From assembly GCA_949290645.1 (NCBI GenBank), contig CASESG010000001.1, positions 255,104 to 319,103 on the forward strand: DNA of 64,000 nt. The letters run 5' to 3'. The DNA comes from an uncultured Bacillota bacterium (GTDB taxonomy: Bacteria > Bacillota_I > Bacilli_A > RFN20 > CAG-288). The notes beneath the pieces are model-generated. The model searched no databases and was not told the DNA's origin. It worked only from the letters and a program-made list of their open reading frames with translations. Below, in pieces: positions 15,469 through 23,848 of the stretch (position 1 is the stretch's first letter; each line of letters opens with the position of its first letter). The translations under genes and the position numbers were made by a program.

Positions 15469-16581
15469 ATGAGAGCAATGCGATGCAAGTGCCGTGTCTT
15501 GAAAGCGTCTTTCCTCTGTCTTTTCCTTCTTCTTTGTTCCTGTGGGGACAAAGAGAGCCGACGGAGTTATACCTACATTCCGGAAAAGACACAGCTGAGC
15601 AGTCCAGTGGCGATCAGTGTCGGAAGGTATCTCTATTGGGGTGAAGTGCAAGATGCGACGGAATACTCCGTTTTTCAAAATGGCGAACTGGTCTCTCAGA
15701 CGACAGAGCGCTTCTGTGTCCTGGAAGATTCATCACAGGATGAGATTTATACCATCGTCGCTCAGGGCGACCTCTATGAGGATTCCGAACCCGTGAATGT
15801 CACGGTTTGGAAATCGGAAGGATTCTCGGATGAGGAAATGTTGGATCTTTCGTCTGTGGATAATTTCCACGGCACGATTTCAAAGGAGATTCGGCTCGTC
15901 AAGCTCGGTGCGGACAAAACCATCGATTTGGAGGCAGTGGTCGAAGCTCGCATCTCGGACTTGTATCTTCAGATGGATTCCGTAGAGGTCCATGGCTCGA
16001 TTTCCTTGGAGGACGAGTCCCATTCCTATGCCATAAATCCGCATTCCTTGGTTTTGGACTGCATCGGCGAATGCTCATGGGTTGCGAAAGATGGCAAGAG
16101 CGGAATCGATTACGCCTCCGATCATGCCTATGACGACGAACAGCTCAACGGCGTTCCCGGTGAGGATGGCAAGGACGCCATTCGCTATTCCTCCGTGGTC
16201 CTTCGCTCCGATTCGAACCTGCTTTTGCAGGGAGGCAACGGCGGGAATGGTGGATCGGGGAGCTCTACCAAAGCTCAGTATATTGATGTGCCCTTTGTTC
16301 CGGACAGCCCTTATCCAGGCAAAGGAAGCAACGGCGGAAACGGCGGTTGTGGCCTCAACACGGATTTCCTTCGAATTCAGATTTCCAAGATGGATTCCTT
16401 CCTGACTTTGAGGGACGGCAATGGCGGAAAGAAAGGCTTGCCGGGCAACAACAACAATTACGGCACCGGAATCTGGGCAAGTCTGAATCGGGACAATTAT
16501 GATATCGGAAAGCCGGGAAAAGCAGGTCAGTCCAACCTGGGAACCATACTGGGAAACAGGGGGCAGATTCGTTATGAATAA
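15469..16581 (+). CDS. Glycine-rich lipoprotein of unknown function
   Basis: Predicted surface lipoprotein of 370 residues. The N-terminus has basic residues, a hydrophobic core and the lipobox LCSC with the modified cysteine at residue 25. An N-terminal part of about 60 residues (ISVGRYLYWGEVQDATEYSV..) reads like a fibronectin-type fold. The C-terminal half is a series of glycine- and asparagine-rich segments (GGNGGNGGSGSS, GKGSNGGNGGCG, GNGGKKGLPGNNNN) preceded by GVPGEDGKDA, which resembles collagen-like or PGRS-like low-complexity sequence. AGGAGG lies 8 bases before ATG 15469. Its stop overlaps the next lipoprotein start by 8 bases. No enzymatic motif is visible; adhesion or shielding is a guess. 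Confidence 0.8.
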   Translation: MRAMRCKCRVLKASFLCLFLLLCSCGDKESRRSYTYIPEKTQLSSPVAISVGRYLYWGEVQDATEYSVFQNGELVSQTTERFCVLEDSSQDEIYTIVAQGDLYEDSEPVNVTVWKSEGFSDEEMLDLSSVDNFHGTISKEIRLVKLGADKTIDLEAVVEARISDLYLQMDSVEVHGSISLEDESHSYAINPHSLVLDCIGECSWVAKDGKSGIDYASDHAYDDEQLNGVPGEDGKDAIRYSSVVLRSDSNLLLQGGNGGNGGSGSSTKAQYIDVPFVPDSPYPGKGSNGGNGGCGLNTDFLRIQISKMDSFLTLRDGNGGKKGLPGNNNNYGTGIWASLNRDNYDIGKPGKAGQSNLGTILGNRGQIRYE

Positions 16582-17833
16582 AAAGTGGGTTCTGGCCCTG
16601 ACTTTGCTTTTTCCGACCTTGGGATCGTGCAGCGCGCTGGACTTCACGACACACGAGATATCCACGGCCGAGGACTTTTTTGCGATGAAGGACGGAAGGA
16701 ATTATCAGCTGGTGGCGGACATTGACCTTCAGGGACAGGCATTTACGCCGGTGAAGGTCAAGTCCTTCGACGGAGGAGGATTCGCCATCCACAACTTTAC
16801 GATTCGGGAGTCTCCAAAGGATGAATACTACGGCCTGTTCAAGGAGGCCAAGACGGTTTCGAACCTCGAAATCTACGACTTTCAGCTCTCGATCTCCGCA
16901 AATGAGAGCTACATCACAGTGGGCGGAATTTGCGGAACCGTCCATGACAAGGCCGAGAATCTCTTTGTTCACGATGGAACGATCAACGTCAACAGCACAT
17001 ATCGATCGAACCTTGCGTCCCATGCCTATTGTGGAGGCGTCATCGGGGATCTGAGAGGCCCTGGGAATCATCTGCGTGCGGAGAATCTTCGAATCACCAT
17101 GAATTCGGTCACCGGTGGTTTTGTCGGAGGAATCCTCGGGACGGGCAATAACGTCGAGCTGGATGATTCCAGTTCGTCACGCAACTCGCTTGTTTGCAAT
17201 GCCTCTGGGGCAAGTGTTGCGGGAGTCAGCGGCTTCGGGCCAGGCGTTTCCTTATACCGGGTGACGAGCCAAGACAATACCTTGGTCGCAACTGACAAGG
17301 GAAAGAACGGTTCCTATGCCTACGGAGTGTCTTCTTCCTTGTCGAAAAGCAAGATAGTGGCCTCTCGTGGAAATTCCATGAAAGCAATGAATTGCTATGG
17401 TATAGCTGGAAGTGCTATCGATTCCAATGAAATTCTTTCCGCTGAAAACATCTTTCAAGGATCAAAAGAAAACAGTGGCTTGGCAGGAACGATGGGAGAA
17501 ATCCAGAATGCGATGTCCCTTTCCCATTCTTTTTCTGGCGCCGAAAGCGAGTACGGAATGTGCGAATCCGTCCAAAGCTATGTCCAGAAATTGGCGGTCG
17601 ATGATGTCGATGCGAGAACAGATGTCTTTTCGGCTGAAGCCAACGATCTTTATTTGGATCGATGCGTTTGCGGTTCGAATGTCGAAGGACCCAACTGCAA
17701 TCGGTTGGAGATTCTGTCCTATGTGGATTTCCTGTCCTTGATTGATTCTTTTGAGTTGGATCCGGAGGTTTGGGAGAAGGATGAAAATACCGGAAGCTAT
17801 CGCCTGGCAATCGAAATGGAGGAAAACAAATGA
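16574..17833 (+). CDS. GLUG-repeat-like lipoprotein, first paralogue
   Basis: Surface lipoprotein of 419 residues with signal peptide and a cysteine in TLGSCSA at about residue 19. The opening (STAEDFFAMKDGRNYQLVAD..IDLQG..FDGGGFAIHNFTI) is the pattern of right-handed beta-helix proteins with GLUG-type repeats, where turns such as GGICGTVHDKAENLFVHDG, GGVIGDLRG and GGFVGGILGTGN recur. The C-terminus ends with CNRLEILSYVDFLSL and a W-containing segment shared with the next gene. ATG 16574 lies inside the end of the preceding gene; the ribosome site is weak, so translation is probably coupled. The overall similarity to the downstream gene suggests tandem duplication followed by divergence. Confidence 0.8.
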   Translation: MNKKWVLALTLLFPTLGSCSALDFTTHEISTAEDFFAMKDGRNYQLVADIDLQGQAFTPVKVKSFDGGGFAIHNFTIRESPKDEYYGLFKEAKTVSNLEIYDFQLSISANESYITVGGICGTVHDKAENLFVHDGTINVNSTYRSNLASHAYCGGVIGDLRGPGNHLRAENLRITMNSVTGGFVGGILGTGNNVELDDSSSSRNSLVCNASGASVAGVSGFGPGVSLYRVTSQDNTLVATDKGKNGSYAYGVSSSLSKSKIVASRGNSMKAMNCYGIAGSAIDSNEILSAENIFQGSKENSGLAGTMGEIQNAMSLSHSFSGAESEYGMCESVQSYVQKLAVDDVDARTDVFSAEANDLYLDRCVCGSNVEGPNCNRLEILSYVDFLSLIDSFELDPEVWEKDENTGSYRLAIEMEENK

Positions 17834-19194
17834 AAAGGAATATCCTAGCCGTGCTTTGTGCCATGACTTTCTCATCATACGGTTTGACTTCCTGTGAGGG
17901 AATCTTCGACAACAAGGTAGACAGCGTTGATGATTTTGAGAAGGCCTTGTCCAAGCAAGGAACTCTGGTTCTCAACGTCGACATCGACGGAGGAGGAAGG
18001 GCCTGGCCAGGCTGTAAAGCGGATGTGATTCAGGGAAACGGGCATACGATTCGGGGATACAAATTACAGGATTCTTGTCTCTTCCCAAGCGCCGAGCAGG
18101 TCTCGAACCTCGTTTTGGAAGATATCACTGCGGTTCAGAAAGGATCTTTGCTCGGAATCGTCACCCAGTCGAATTCCTCGAAAGTCACTCTCGACAAGGT
18201 TTTTCTGAAAGAAAGCACCTTGGAAATCGACGAAGACTTTGACCGATATTATAAGCAGTTCAAAGTCGGGCTTTTGGGATCCTATGCCAATGCGACAGAC
18301 TGTGGCGTAGAGGGATGCATCTTGAAAACGGCAGAGGATTCTCTGCTGACTCTCTCCTACCGGGAAGGAGACATCGGGCTTCTGCTTGGAAGGAGCGATC
18401 ATGTCACGGGATGTTATGTGAAGGATTCCAACCTGGAAATCAAGAACAAGGAACTGTATGCGGATCTTTATGTCGGCGGACTTGTTGGCTATAGCGACGG
18501 CATCATCGAGAATTCCTATGCGGAAGGAAACACCCTCAAATTCCAATCCAGCTTTTACCACAAAGGAATGTTGGACGTAAAGAGCACCCAAGATGACAAT
18601 TTCGTCGGTGGATTGGCTGGAGGAACCGGAAAAGGGCAGATCGCAGCCTGTTATGGGGAGGACAACGACATCACGGTCTACTCGCTTGGCGGATTATCGG
18701 TCGGCGGTCTGATTGGAAAGGCGACGGACACCAGTCTGATGGAATGCTATGATGCCAACAGCTCCATCGCCAAGACAGGCGAAGCGCAGACAGACCGGAA
18801 GCGTTATGCCGGACAGGCGATTGGCTATGCCAAAAGCTGCTCGGTTTCCAACAGCTTCGCCTATTCGGAAGAGGCCATCCTCGAGGAAGGGGAAGGAGAA
18901 ATCGGCAGTTCCATCGCCTGCGGCTTCTCGGGAGGTAACGAAGACACGGTGTTCAGCTATTGTGCCAGCTATGCGACGACGTTGAGCTCGGCCATTCAAG
19001 ATAGCTTTACGACGGACGGGGCCATATTTACCGACTGCTATACGACTCCCGGAGACAATCCCAACGTGAATCGACTCGAGGTCTTGGAAAAAACGGATTG
19101 GATGGGAGATGGAATGATCCGTCGACTGATGCTGACAAATCCGGCGTGGGAAGCCGGCCTTTCTCATCCGACGTTAAATCTTTCCCAAAAATAG
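17830..19194 (+). CDS. GLUG-repeat-like lipoprotein, second paralogue
   Basis: Surface lipoprotein of 454 residues; lipobox GLTSC with the cysteine at residue 22. The mature part opens with DSVDDFEKALSKQGTLVLNV and VIQGNGHTIRGY, then shows repeated beta-helix turns: GGLVGYSDGIIENSYAEG, GGLAGGTGKGQIAACYGE, GGLIGKATDTSLMECYDA. These match GLUG motifs found in secreted adhesins and peptidases. It ends with PNVNRLEVLEKTDWMGDGM, parallel to the preceding protein. The start overlaps the preceding stop (ATGA), making a three-gene translationally coupled unit. A hairpin (CCCGCC/GGCGGG, about 19222-19238) follows 28 bases after the stop but has no T-run, so it is a doubtful terminator. Confidence 0.8.
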   Translation: MKRNILAVLCAMTFSSYGLTSCEGIFDNKVDSVDDFEKALSKQGTLVLNVDIDGGGRAWPGCKADVIQGNGHTIRGYKLQDSCLFPSAEQVSNLVLEDITAVQKGSLLGIVTQSNSSKVTLDKVFLKESTLEIDEDFDRYYKQFKVGLLGSYANATDCGVEGCILKTAEDSLLTLSYREGDIGLLLGRSDHVTGCYVKDSNLEIKNKELYADLYVGGLVGYSDGIIENSYAEGNTLKFQSSFYHKGMLDVKSTQDDNFVGGLAGGTGKGQIAACYGEDNDITVYSLGGLSVGGLIGKATDTSLMECYDANSSIAKTGEAQTDRKRYAGQAIGYAKSCSVSNSFAYSEEAILEEGEGEIGSSIACGFSGGNEDTVFSYCASYATTLSSAIQDSFTTDGAIFTDCYTTPGDNPNVNRLEVLEKTDWMGDGMIRRLMLTNPAWEAGLSHPTLNLSQK

Positions 19195-19319
19195 AAGAAC
19201 ATCATCGAAGAACGACTCTGCCCGCCAAAGGAAGGCGGGAAATCATGAAATGTCGACGGATCATGCCCTCGAAAGAAGGAACATTCCTTTGGTGCTCAGT
19301 TCTTTCGGCTCATTTGTAT

Positions 19320-19325
19320 TATAAT
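19320..19325 (+). promoter_or_regulatory. -10 box before the fourth lipoprotein
   Basis: Perfect TATAAT 25 bases before the ATG at 19351. I do not see a good -35, so this is weak evidence that the fourth gene has its own promoter. Confidence 0.35.
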
Positions 19326-19350
19326 CATAAGGAAAGGCAGGATTGAAATC

Positions 19351-20115
19351 ATGAACGGAATACGTATCCTCTTTTCTCTCTTCCTCCTTCCCTCCCTTCT
19401 CGTCCCGAATGCTTGTTCCTCAAAGGTTGAATACCGATTTGTTGTCGTCGATTCTCAGAATCTGCTTTTGAACGATGTCGAAGGCAGGTATCGGGAAGGG
19501 GAAAAGATCGAAATCCGTTTGGCTTTCCGTTCCGGACCGCGGGTTGGAGCCCTGATCGATGGGGAGTCCTACTACGGAGAGGCGACCTGCCAGGACGATT
19601 TCTGGTATGAATCGTTCGTCTATACCATGCCTGCTCGAGATGTCACCCTTTATACGACTCTCGACGGACGTACGGGACTGGAGAAGACCATGGATTTCAC
19701 TGTCTCCTACGACTATGGCCAATACGTCCAAGGAAAGGCCACGAAGCTCTTGAACCTCGCCCTTCTGGGATTGGATTCCAAGATCGTGACCGACTCGATT
19801 GCCGGTGATGTCCTTCGCATGTTCTATGACGGGGAAATTCAATTCCAGGAAACCCATCCCAGCAAAGCGGTTTTTGGCGATGACTTCCGCCTTGTCTCCA
19901 TGACCTATGCGGAAAAGGCCACCTTTTGCCAAGTCGATTTGGATTCGATCTCTTCCGAAGAGGATTCGTCATACGTCCTTCTGAATGCGGAAGGAAACTA
20001 TTTGACTCTCGACGAATATAAGGCGGATCATTCGGTTCTCTACGCTTCCGTCGATTCGAAGACCGGAAAGGTCTATGCCTATTACGGCTATGAAGCACGG
20101 TATGTCTATTTTTAG
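19351..20115 (+). CDS. Lipoprotein of unknown function
   Basis: Predicted lipoprotein of 254 residues, not recognised. The signal peptide is clear (RILFSLFLLPSLLVPNACSS) with the likely lipid-modified cysteine at residue 22; proline at the -3 position is unusual for a lipobox. The mature protein starts with a short beta domain containing two lysine/glutamate-rich strands (YREGEKIEIRLAF) and SFVYTMPARDVTLYTTLDG, a pattern seen in InlB/Flg_new-like B repeats. The rest has no known motif. It stands 156 bases after the three-gene lipoprotein unit and has its own -10 box and a CAGGA ribosome site, so it may be expressed independently of the G8 promoter. Confidence 0.72.
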   Translation: MNGIRILFSLFLLPSLLVPNACSSKVEYRFVVVDSQNLLLNDVEGRYREGEKIEIRLAFRSGPRVGALIDGESYYGEATCQDDFWYESFVYTMPARDVTLYTTLDGRTGLEKTMDFTVSYDYGQYVQGKATKLLNLALLGLDSKIVTDSIAGDVLRMFYDGEIQFQETHPSKAVFGDDFRLVSMTYAEKATFCQVDLDSISSEEDSSYVLLNAEGNYLTLDEYKADHSVLYASVDSKTGKVYAYYGYEARYVYF

Positions 20116-20406
20116 AATAATCGTTTGAATAAGCAAATTATTTGATGAATAGACATTCTCATACGAAATTTAGAAAACGGATAATAATATAAAGCGATCT
20201 TCCTTTTCTTTTTTTGCGAGATAGAGTTATTGAGTAAGGTTCTTTGATGATGGCGATTCAGCGAAGAAATCGGTCCGCCTTCCGCCTTTCCGAAGTTATC
20301 CTTCCTCTTTTGTCCTGATCGTTCTCTCTCGCACAATGAGAAGATTCGGAAAAGAAAGAGGACAGGAAGGGTCGCTTGGGTTACAATATTTTGCGGAGGA
20401 CTTGCC
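20116..20406. other. AT-rich intergenic region before the HAD phosphatase
   Basis: About 290 bases. Apart from the promoter at 20359-20387 I see no gene, tRNA or clear terminator for the lipoprotein gene. Confidence 0.5.
20359..20387 (+). promoter_or_regulatory. Promoter of the HAD phosphatase
   Basis: AGGACA, a 17-base spacer and TACAAT, 19 bases before the ATG. Confidence 0.5.
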
Positions 20407-21219
20407 ATGTTCCAAAATCAGAAATTCATGATCGTGCTCGACCTGGACGGGACGCTACTGACAAGCGAGAAGACGATTTCGAAAAAGACGAAGGACGTCC
20501 TGACAAGACTATCCCGGGAAGGACACATCGTCACCATGGCAAGCGGAAGGCCACCTCGGGCCATCCTTCCCTATTATGATTTCCTGGCTCTGGACGCACC
20601 CTTGATCGGTTATAACGGTTCGATCGTCCTCAATCCGTGCGAGCACAAGACCCTTTTCGAGCGCCGCTTCTCCTTGCCGAAGGTCCTTTCCTTTCTGGAT
20701 GCCTTTCCTTCTTCCCTCTTTCTCAACATCGAGGCGGAATACGGAGACGAGATGTTCTTCCTCCATCCCCAGGAGAAGTATGAGGATTACTTCCACAGGG
20801 AGGGGATGAAATGCCATTACGGGGAATTGAAGGACAGGCTCAAGGAAGACCTCAACGCCTTCCTGATCGAGGTGAAAGACCCAAAGGATAAGGTGATGAT
20901 GTCCCGTTTTGCCGAGCGCTATGACGACATCGGCCTGCGCTTCTGGTACGACAGCGACCATGTCGGTGAGTTCTATTTCTACGACGTCAACAAGGCGACG
21001 GCAATCCGAACCTTAGAGAAGATCTACGGCATCGACCGGGCGCACGTGATCTGCTTCGGGGATGCGGACAACGACATCGAGATGATCGGGACGGCCGGAA
21101 TCTCCTTTGCGATGAAGAACGGCTCTCCCGAGCTCAAGGAAGTCGCCGACTACGTCACTCCCGAGGACAACGATCACGACGGCATCGCCTTGGCCTTGAC
21201 GGAAGTCCTTGGATTGTAG
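20407..21219 (+). CDS. Cof-type HAD-IIB family phosphatase
   Basis: Haloacid dehalogenase superfamily phosphatase, probably acting on sugar phosphates or flavin/thiamine intermediates. In 270 residues: motif I DLDGTLL (nucleophile Asp at about 12), motif II ASGRPP (about 46), a IIB cap domain, motif III lysine in NKAT, and motif IV FGDADNDIEMI (about 218-228). The AxSG and GDxxNDxxM patterns define the Cof family. GGAGG lies 7 bases before the start. It ends at a terminator shared with the convergent phosphoglucomutase. Substrate cannot be assigned; such enzymes are promiscuous. Confidence 0.9.
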   Translation: MFQNQKFMIVLDLDGTLLTSEKTISKKTKDVLTRLSREGHIVTMASGRPPRAILPYYDFLALDAPLIGYNGSIVLNPCEHKTLFERRFSLPKVLSFLDAFPSSLFLNIEAEYGDEMFFLHPQEKYEDYFHREGMKCHYGELKDRLKEDLNAFLIEVKDPKDKVMMSRFAERYDDIGLRFWYDSDHVGEFYFYDVNKATAIRTLEKIYGIDRAHVICFGDADNDIEMIGTAGISFAMKNGSPELKEVADYVTPEDNDHDGIALALTEVLGL

Positions 21220-21224
21220 GCGCA

Positions 21225-21263
21225 AAGAAAAAGGCCGGAGGGAAGACTTCCGGCCGACTTTTT
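21225..21263. terminator. Bidirectional terminator
   Basis: GGCCGGA and TCCGGCC pair around a 9-base loop. It has ACTTTTTC on the plus side and CCTTTTTC on the minus side, so it ends both the HAD gene and the convergent phosphoglucomutase gene. Confidence 0.85.
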
Positions 21264-21273
21264 CGTTCAAGAA

Positions 21274-23022
21274 TCAAAGGCCCATGATCTTCTTGACGGC
21301 ATCGACTCGCGCCATCATGATCGCCCGGGCTTCCTCGTCCTTCTTGCCGCGGACTTCGACGTAGAACTTGACCTTCGGTTCGGTTCCGCTGGGACGGATG
21401 GCCATGAAGGAGTCGTCGGGGAAGACGAACTTGAGGCAGTCGTTGTAGTCGATGTCGTGATCGACAAGAGGCATCTTCGTCTTCTTCTCGAAGTCGGTCA
21501 CGAAGCGCTTTCCGTAATCGTAGAGGACCTTGACCTTCTCTCCCGCAATCTCGGAAGGAGGATTTTCGCGAAGCTTCTCGATTTCCTCTCCCATCTTCTT
21601 CTGGCTGTCGGCACCATAGAAGTAGACGCTGACCTGGTCGTTGAAGAAGAGGCCGGTGCGCTCCGAGAGCTCTTGGTAGGCGACGTCGAGGGTCTTTCCC
21701 TGACGGAGGTAGTATTCGGTCATGTCGGCGATGGCGAGGATGGACTGGAGGGAGTCCTTGTCGCGAACGAAGTCGACCAGCAGGTAGCCATAGGATTCCT
21801 CGTAGCCGAAGAGGTAGGTCTCTCCGTTCTTCTGAAGGAGGTCGGCCATCGTTCCGATGTACTTGAAGCCGGTGGCGGTCGTCCTCACCTTGACGCCATA
21901 GAGCTTTGCGACCATGGCGCCCTGGTTTCCGGTGACGAAGGTGTTGCAGACGACGCCAGAGGAATCCAATTCGTTTCTCTCCTTCTTGGTGCGGAGGACG
22001 AAGTCGATCAAGAGGGCTCCGGTCTGGTTTCCGGTCAGGCGCTCGATCTGGCCCTTGGAGTTGAGGAAGGCCAAGCCGCAGCGGTCGGCATCGGGATCGG
22101 TGACGAGGATCAGGTTGAACTTCCTTCCCTCGGCGTTGAGCTTCTCAATCGTCTGATAGGCTCCTTCATAGGCGCCGTCGGTCTCCGGATTGGGGTTCTT
22201 CGTCCCCTTGAAGTCGGGATCGAAGAAATCCTGGCCCGGGACGGTGACGACCTCGTATCCCGCTCCGCGGAGCGTCATCGGGCCGACGATGCAGTCGGCT
22301 CCGCACTCGGGGGAGAAGACGATCTTGGTCAGCCTCGGTCCCTGGAAGACATCCTTGTAGAGGGAGGTCTTCAGTTCGCGGTTGACGAAGGCGATGTCGT
22401 AGGAGGAATCCTTGTCGAGATAGGTGACCTTTCCTTGGAAGGCCTTGTCGACCTTCTCGTAGTCGACCGTGAGCTCGTCGGGAAGGGAGGTGATGACGGA
22501 GATGAGCTGGTCGACGATCTCATAGACGCCCTGGCAGCCCTTCTCGTCATAGAACTTGTAGCCGTTGTATTCCTTGGGATTGTGGCTGGCGGTGATCATG
22601 ACGCCGCCGACGCAGTGGAAGTGGCGGACGGTATAGCTGAGCTCCGGTGTCGGATGGGGATTGAGGAAGGTGTAGACGTCAAAGCCCATCTCGGTGAGGA
22701 CCTTGCAGCAGATGTCGCGGAATTCCTTGGACATGTGGCGGTTGTCGAAGGAGATGGCAAAGCCTCTCTTCTTGCAGGCATCGGGTCCGTATTTGGAGAG
22801 GAGGAACTTTCCGACTCCGATCGTCGCCCTTCTTACGGTCAGGAGGTTGAGCCGAGCCGAGCCAGGGCCGAGAAGGGCTCTCATGCCGCCGGTTCCGAAG
22901 GCGAGGTTCGTCGAGAACATCTCGCGCAGGGTGTTGTCGTCGCTTTTCCGAATCCACTCCTTCTCGCTTTCGCTGACTTTGTCGCTGTTGAGCCAGGCGT
23001 CTTTTCTGGAAAGATAATTCAT
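21274..23022 (-). CDS. pgcA: Phosphoglucomutase/phosphomannomutase (alpha)
   Basis: Interconverts glucose 1-phosphate and glucose 6-phosphate, feeding UDP-glucose and envelope glycan synthesis. The 582-residue length equals PgcA of Bacillus. Phosphoserine loop TASHNPKEYNGYK (about 145), metal loop DPDADR (about 310), sugar-binding GYEESYGY (about 410) and phosphate loop RPSGTEPKVKFY (about 545) are all intact. ATG 23022 has GGAGGAGGA 7 bases upstream; a longer frame includes the promoter and is rejected. The gene has its own promoter that overlaps the stop of the upstream gene. Confidence 0.95.
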   Translation of the reverse strand: MNYLSRKDAWLNSDKVSESEKEWIRKSDDNTLREMFSTNLAFGTGGMRALLGPGSARLNLLTVRRATIGVGKFLLSKYGPDACKKRGFAISFDNRHMSKEFRDICCKVLTEMGFDVYTFLNPHPTPELSYTVRHFHCVGGVMITASHNPKEYNGYKFYDEKGCQGVYEIVDQLISVITSLPDELTVDYEKVDKAFQGKVTYLDKDSSYDIAFVNRELKTSLYKDVFQGPRLTKIVFSPECGADCIVGPMTLRGAGYEVVTVPGQDFFDPDFKGTKNPNPETDGAYEGAYQTIEKLNAEGRKFNLILVTDPDADRCGLAFLNSKGQIERLTGNQTGALLIDFVLRTKKERNELDSSGVVCNTFVTGNQGAMVAKLYGVKVRTTATGFKYIGTMADLLQKNGETYLFGYEESYGYLLVDFVRDKDSLQSILAIADMTEYYLRQGKTLDVAYQELSERTGLFFNDQVSVYFYGADSQKKMGEEIEKLRENPPSEIAGEKVKVLYDYGKRFVTDFEKKTKMPLVDHDIDYNDCLKFVFPDDSFMAIRPSGTEPKVKFYVEVRGKKDEEARAIMMARVDAVKKIMGL

Positions 23023-23080
23023 GTTCGATTCCTCCTCCGAAAGGTCTTCTTGGGGTTTTGAAAAAACCGAATACGTCCCT

Positions 23081-23108
23081 ATTATAAAGCAAATCAAGAG
23101 ACTTACAA
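23081..23108 (-). promoter_or_regulatory. Promoter of pgcA
   Basis: Minus strand TTGTAA (23108-23103), 16 bases, and perfect TATAAT (23086-23081). Confidence 0.65.
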
Positions 23109-23840
23109 AAGAGAAGAATCGCCTTTCCTCCTTCTTTCCAGGAAGCTTGAAAGCGCCCTTTCCTCCCTCTCCAGGCTCTCTACGAGATGGAGGAATGTCT
23201 CGATGGCCTTCCCCTCCTTCGAATATTCCTTGTAGGCGGCAAGAAGAGGGGAGCTTCCGAGGTAATTTCCGAGGTCGGAGAGGTCCTTTTCGGACTTGGA
23301 GAGGTAGTAGGTCAGATTGAAGAGGTCCTTGTACTCCACGCCCTTGTAGAGGATGGCGGTCTTCTTGGAGAGCTCATAGGCCAGAAGGAAATAGGCCTTC
23401 TCGTGATCGGTGGAACCGATGCGCTCGATCTCGACGATCCTCTTGTAGCTCTCGGGATGGATCTTGTCCTCGCCGGTGAAGTGCATGTGGCGGGAGAGCA
23501 GGGAGTTGGTGACGATGGGAAGAAGGAGGGCGTCGATGTTGGGAGAGGAAAAGAGCATCTTCTCTCCCAGCTCCGCATAGGTCTTGTAGACATTGTCGCG
23601 GAAGATGAACTCCAGGTGGGGATTGAGGATGTAGGTGCAGAAGAAGAGAAAGACGTCGCTGGGATAGGAGAGGGGGAGGATGCGCTGGATCTTGTCGGCC
23701 TTGCCCTTGTCCTTCTCCTCGAGGAAAGAGGAAAGCTTTCCGTCCTTGAGCTCCCGGTAGAAGAAGGAACGGTCCTTGTGGAAGAGGAAGGCCAGCTCCT
23801 CCAGGCTCTTGATGTCCTTTCCGTGGTAAAGATATGGCAT
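23103..23840 (-). CDS. Protein of unknown function, last gene of the rluC operon
   Basis: Not recognised. A soluble-looking, charged 245-residue protein. Two segments resemble each other: residues about 5-18 (YHGKDIKSLEELAF) and about 80-95 (FRDNVYKTYAELGEKM), each reading aromatic, basic, hydrophobic, K, S/T and E-L, which hints at a duplicated small domain; the second follows YILNPHLEFI. The C-terminal 40 residues are a probable coiled coil (ETFLHLVESLEREERALSSF). It starts 8 bases after the membrane-protein gene upstream and is the last of four genes read from rluC. Its stop carries the -35 of the pgcA promoter. Confidence 0.75.
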   Translation of the reverse strand: MPYLYHGKDIKSLEELAFLFHKDRSFFYRELKDGKLSSFLEEKDKGKADKIQRILPLSYPSDVFLFFCTYILNPHLEFIFRDNVYKTYAELGEKMLFSSPNIDALLLPIVTNSLLSRHMHFTGEDKIHPESYKRIVEIERIGSTDHEKAYFLLAYELSKKTAILYKGVEYKDLFNLTYYLSKSEKDLSDLGNYLGSSPLLAAYKEYSKEGKAIETFLHLVESLEREERALSSFLERRRKGDSSLL

Positions 23841-23848
23841 GTTCCCTC

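Noticed and set aside
16255-16450. Glycine-rich repeats considered as a CRISPR-like or DNA repeat array
   Set aside because: The periodicity is at the protein level (GGNGG) and the DNA units are neither identical nor evenly spaced.
19222-19238. Hairpin CCCGCC/GGCGGG after the third lipoprotein as a terminator
   Set aside because: The stem is good but no T-run follows on either strand.
20116-20406. A terminator for the fourth lipoprotein gene
   Set aside because: T-rich stretches occur (near 20210) but no adequate stem precedes them.
21457-23061. A 534-codon plus-strand open frame
   Set aside because: Antisense to phosphoglucomutase, whose catalytic motifs are all present on the minus strand.
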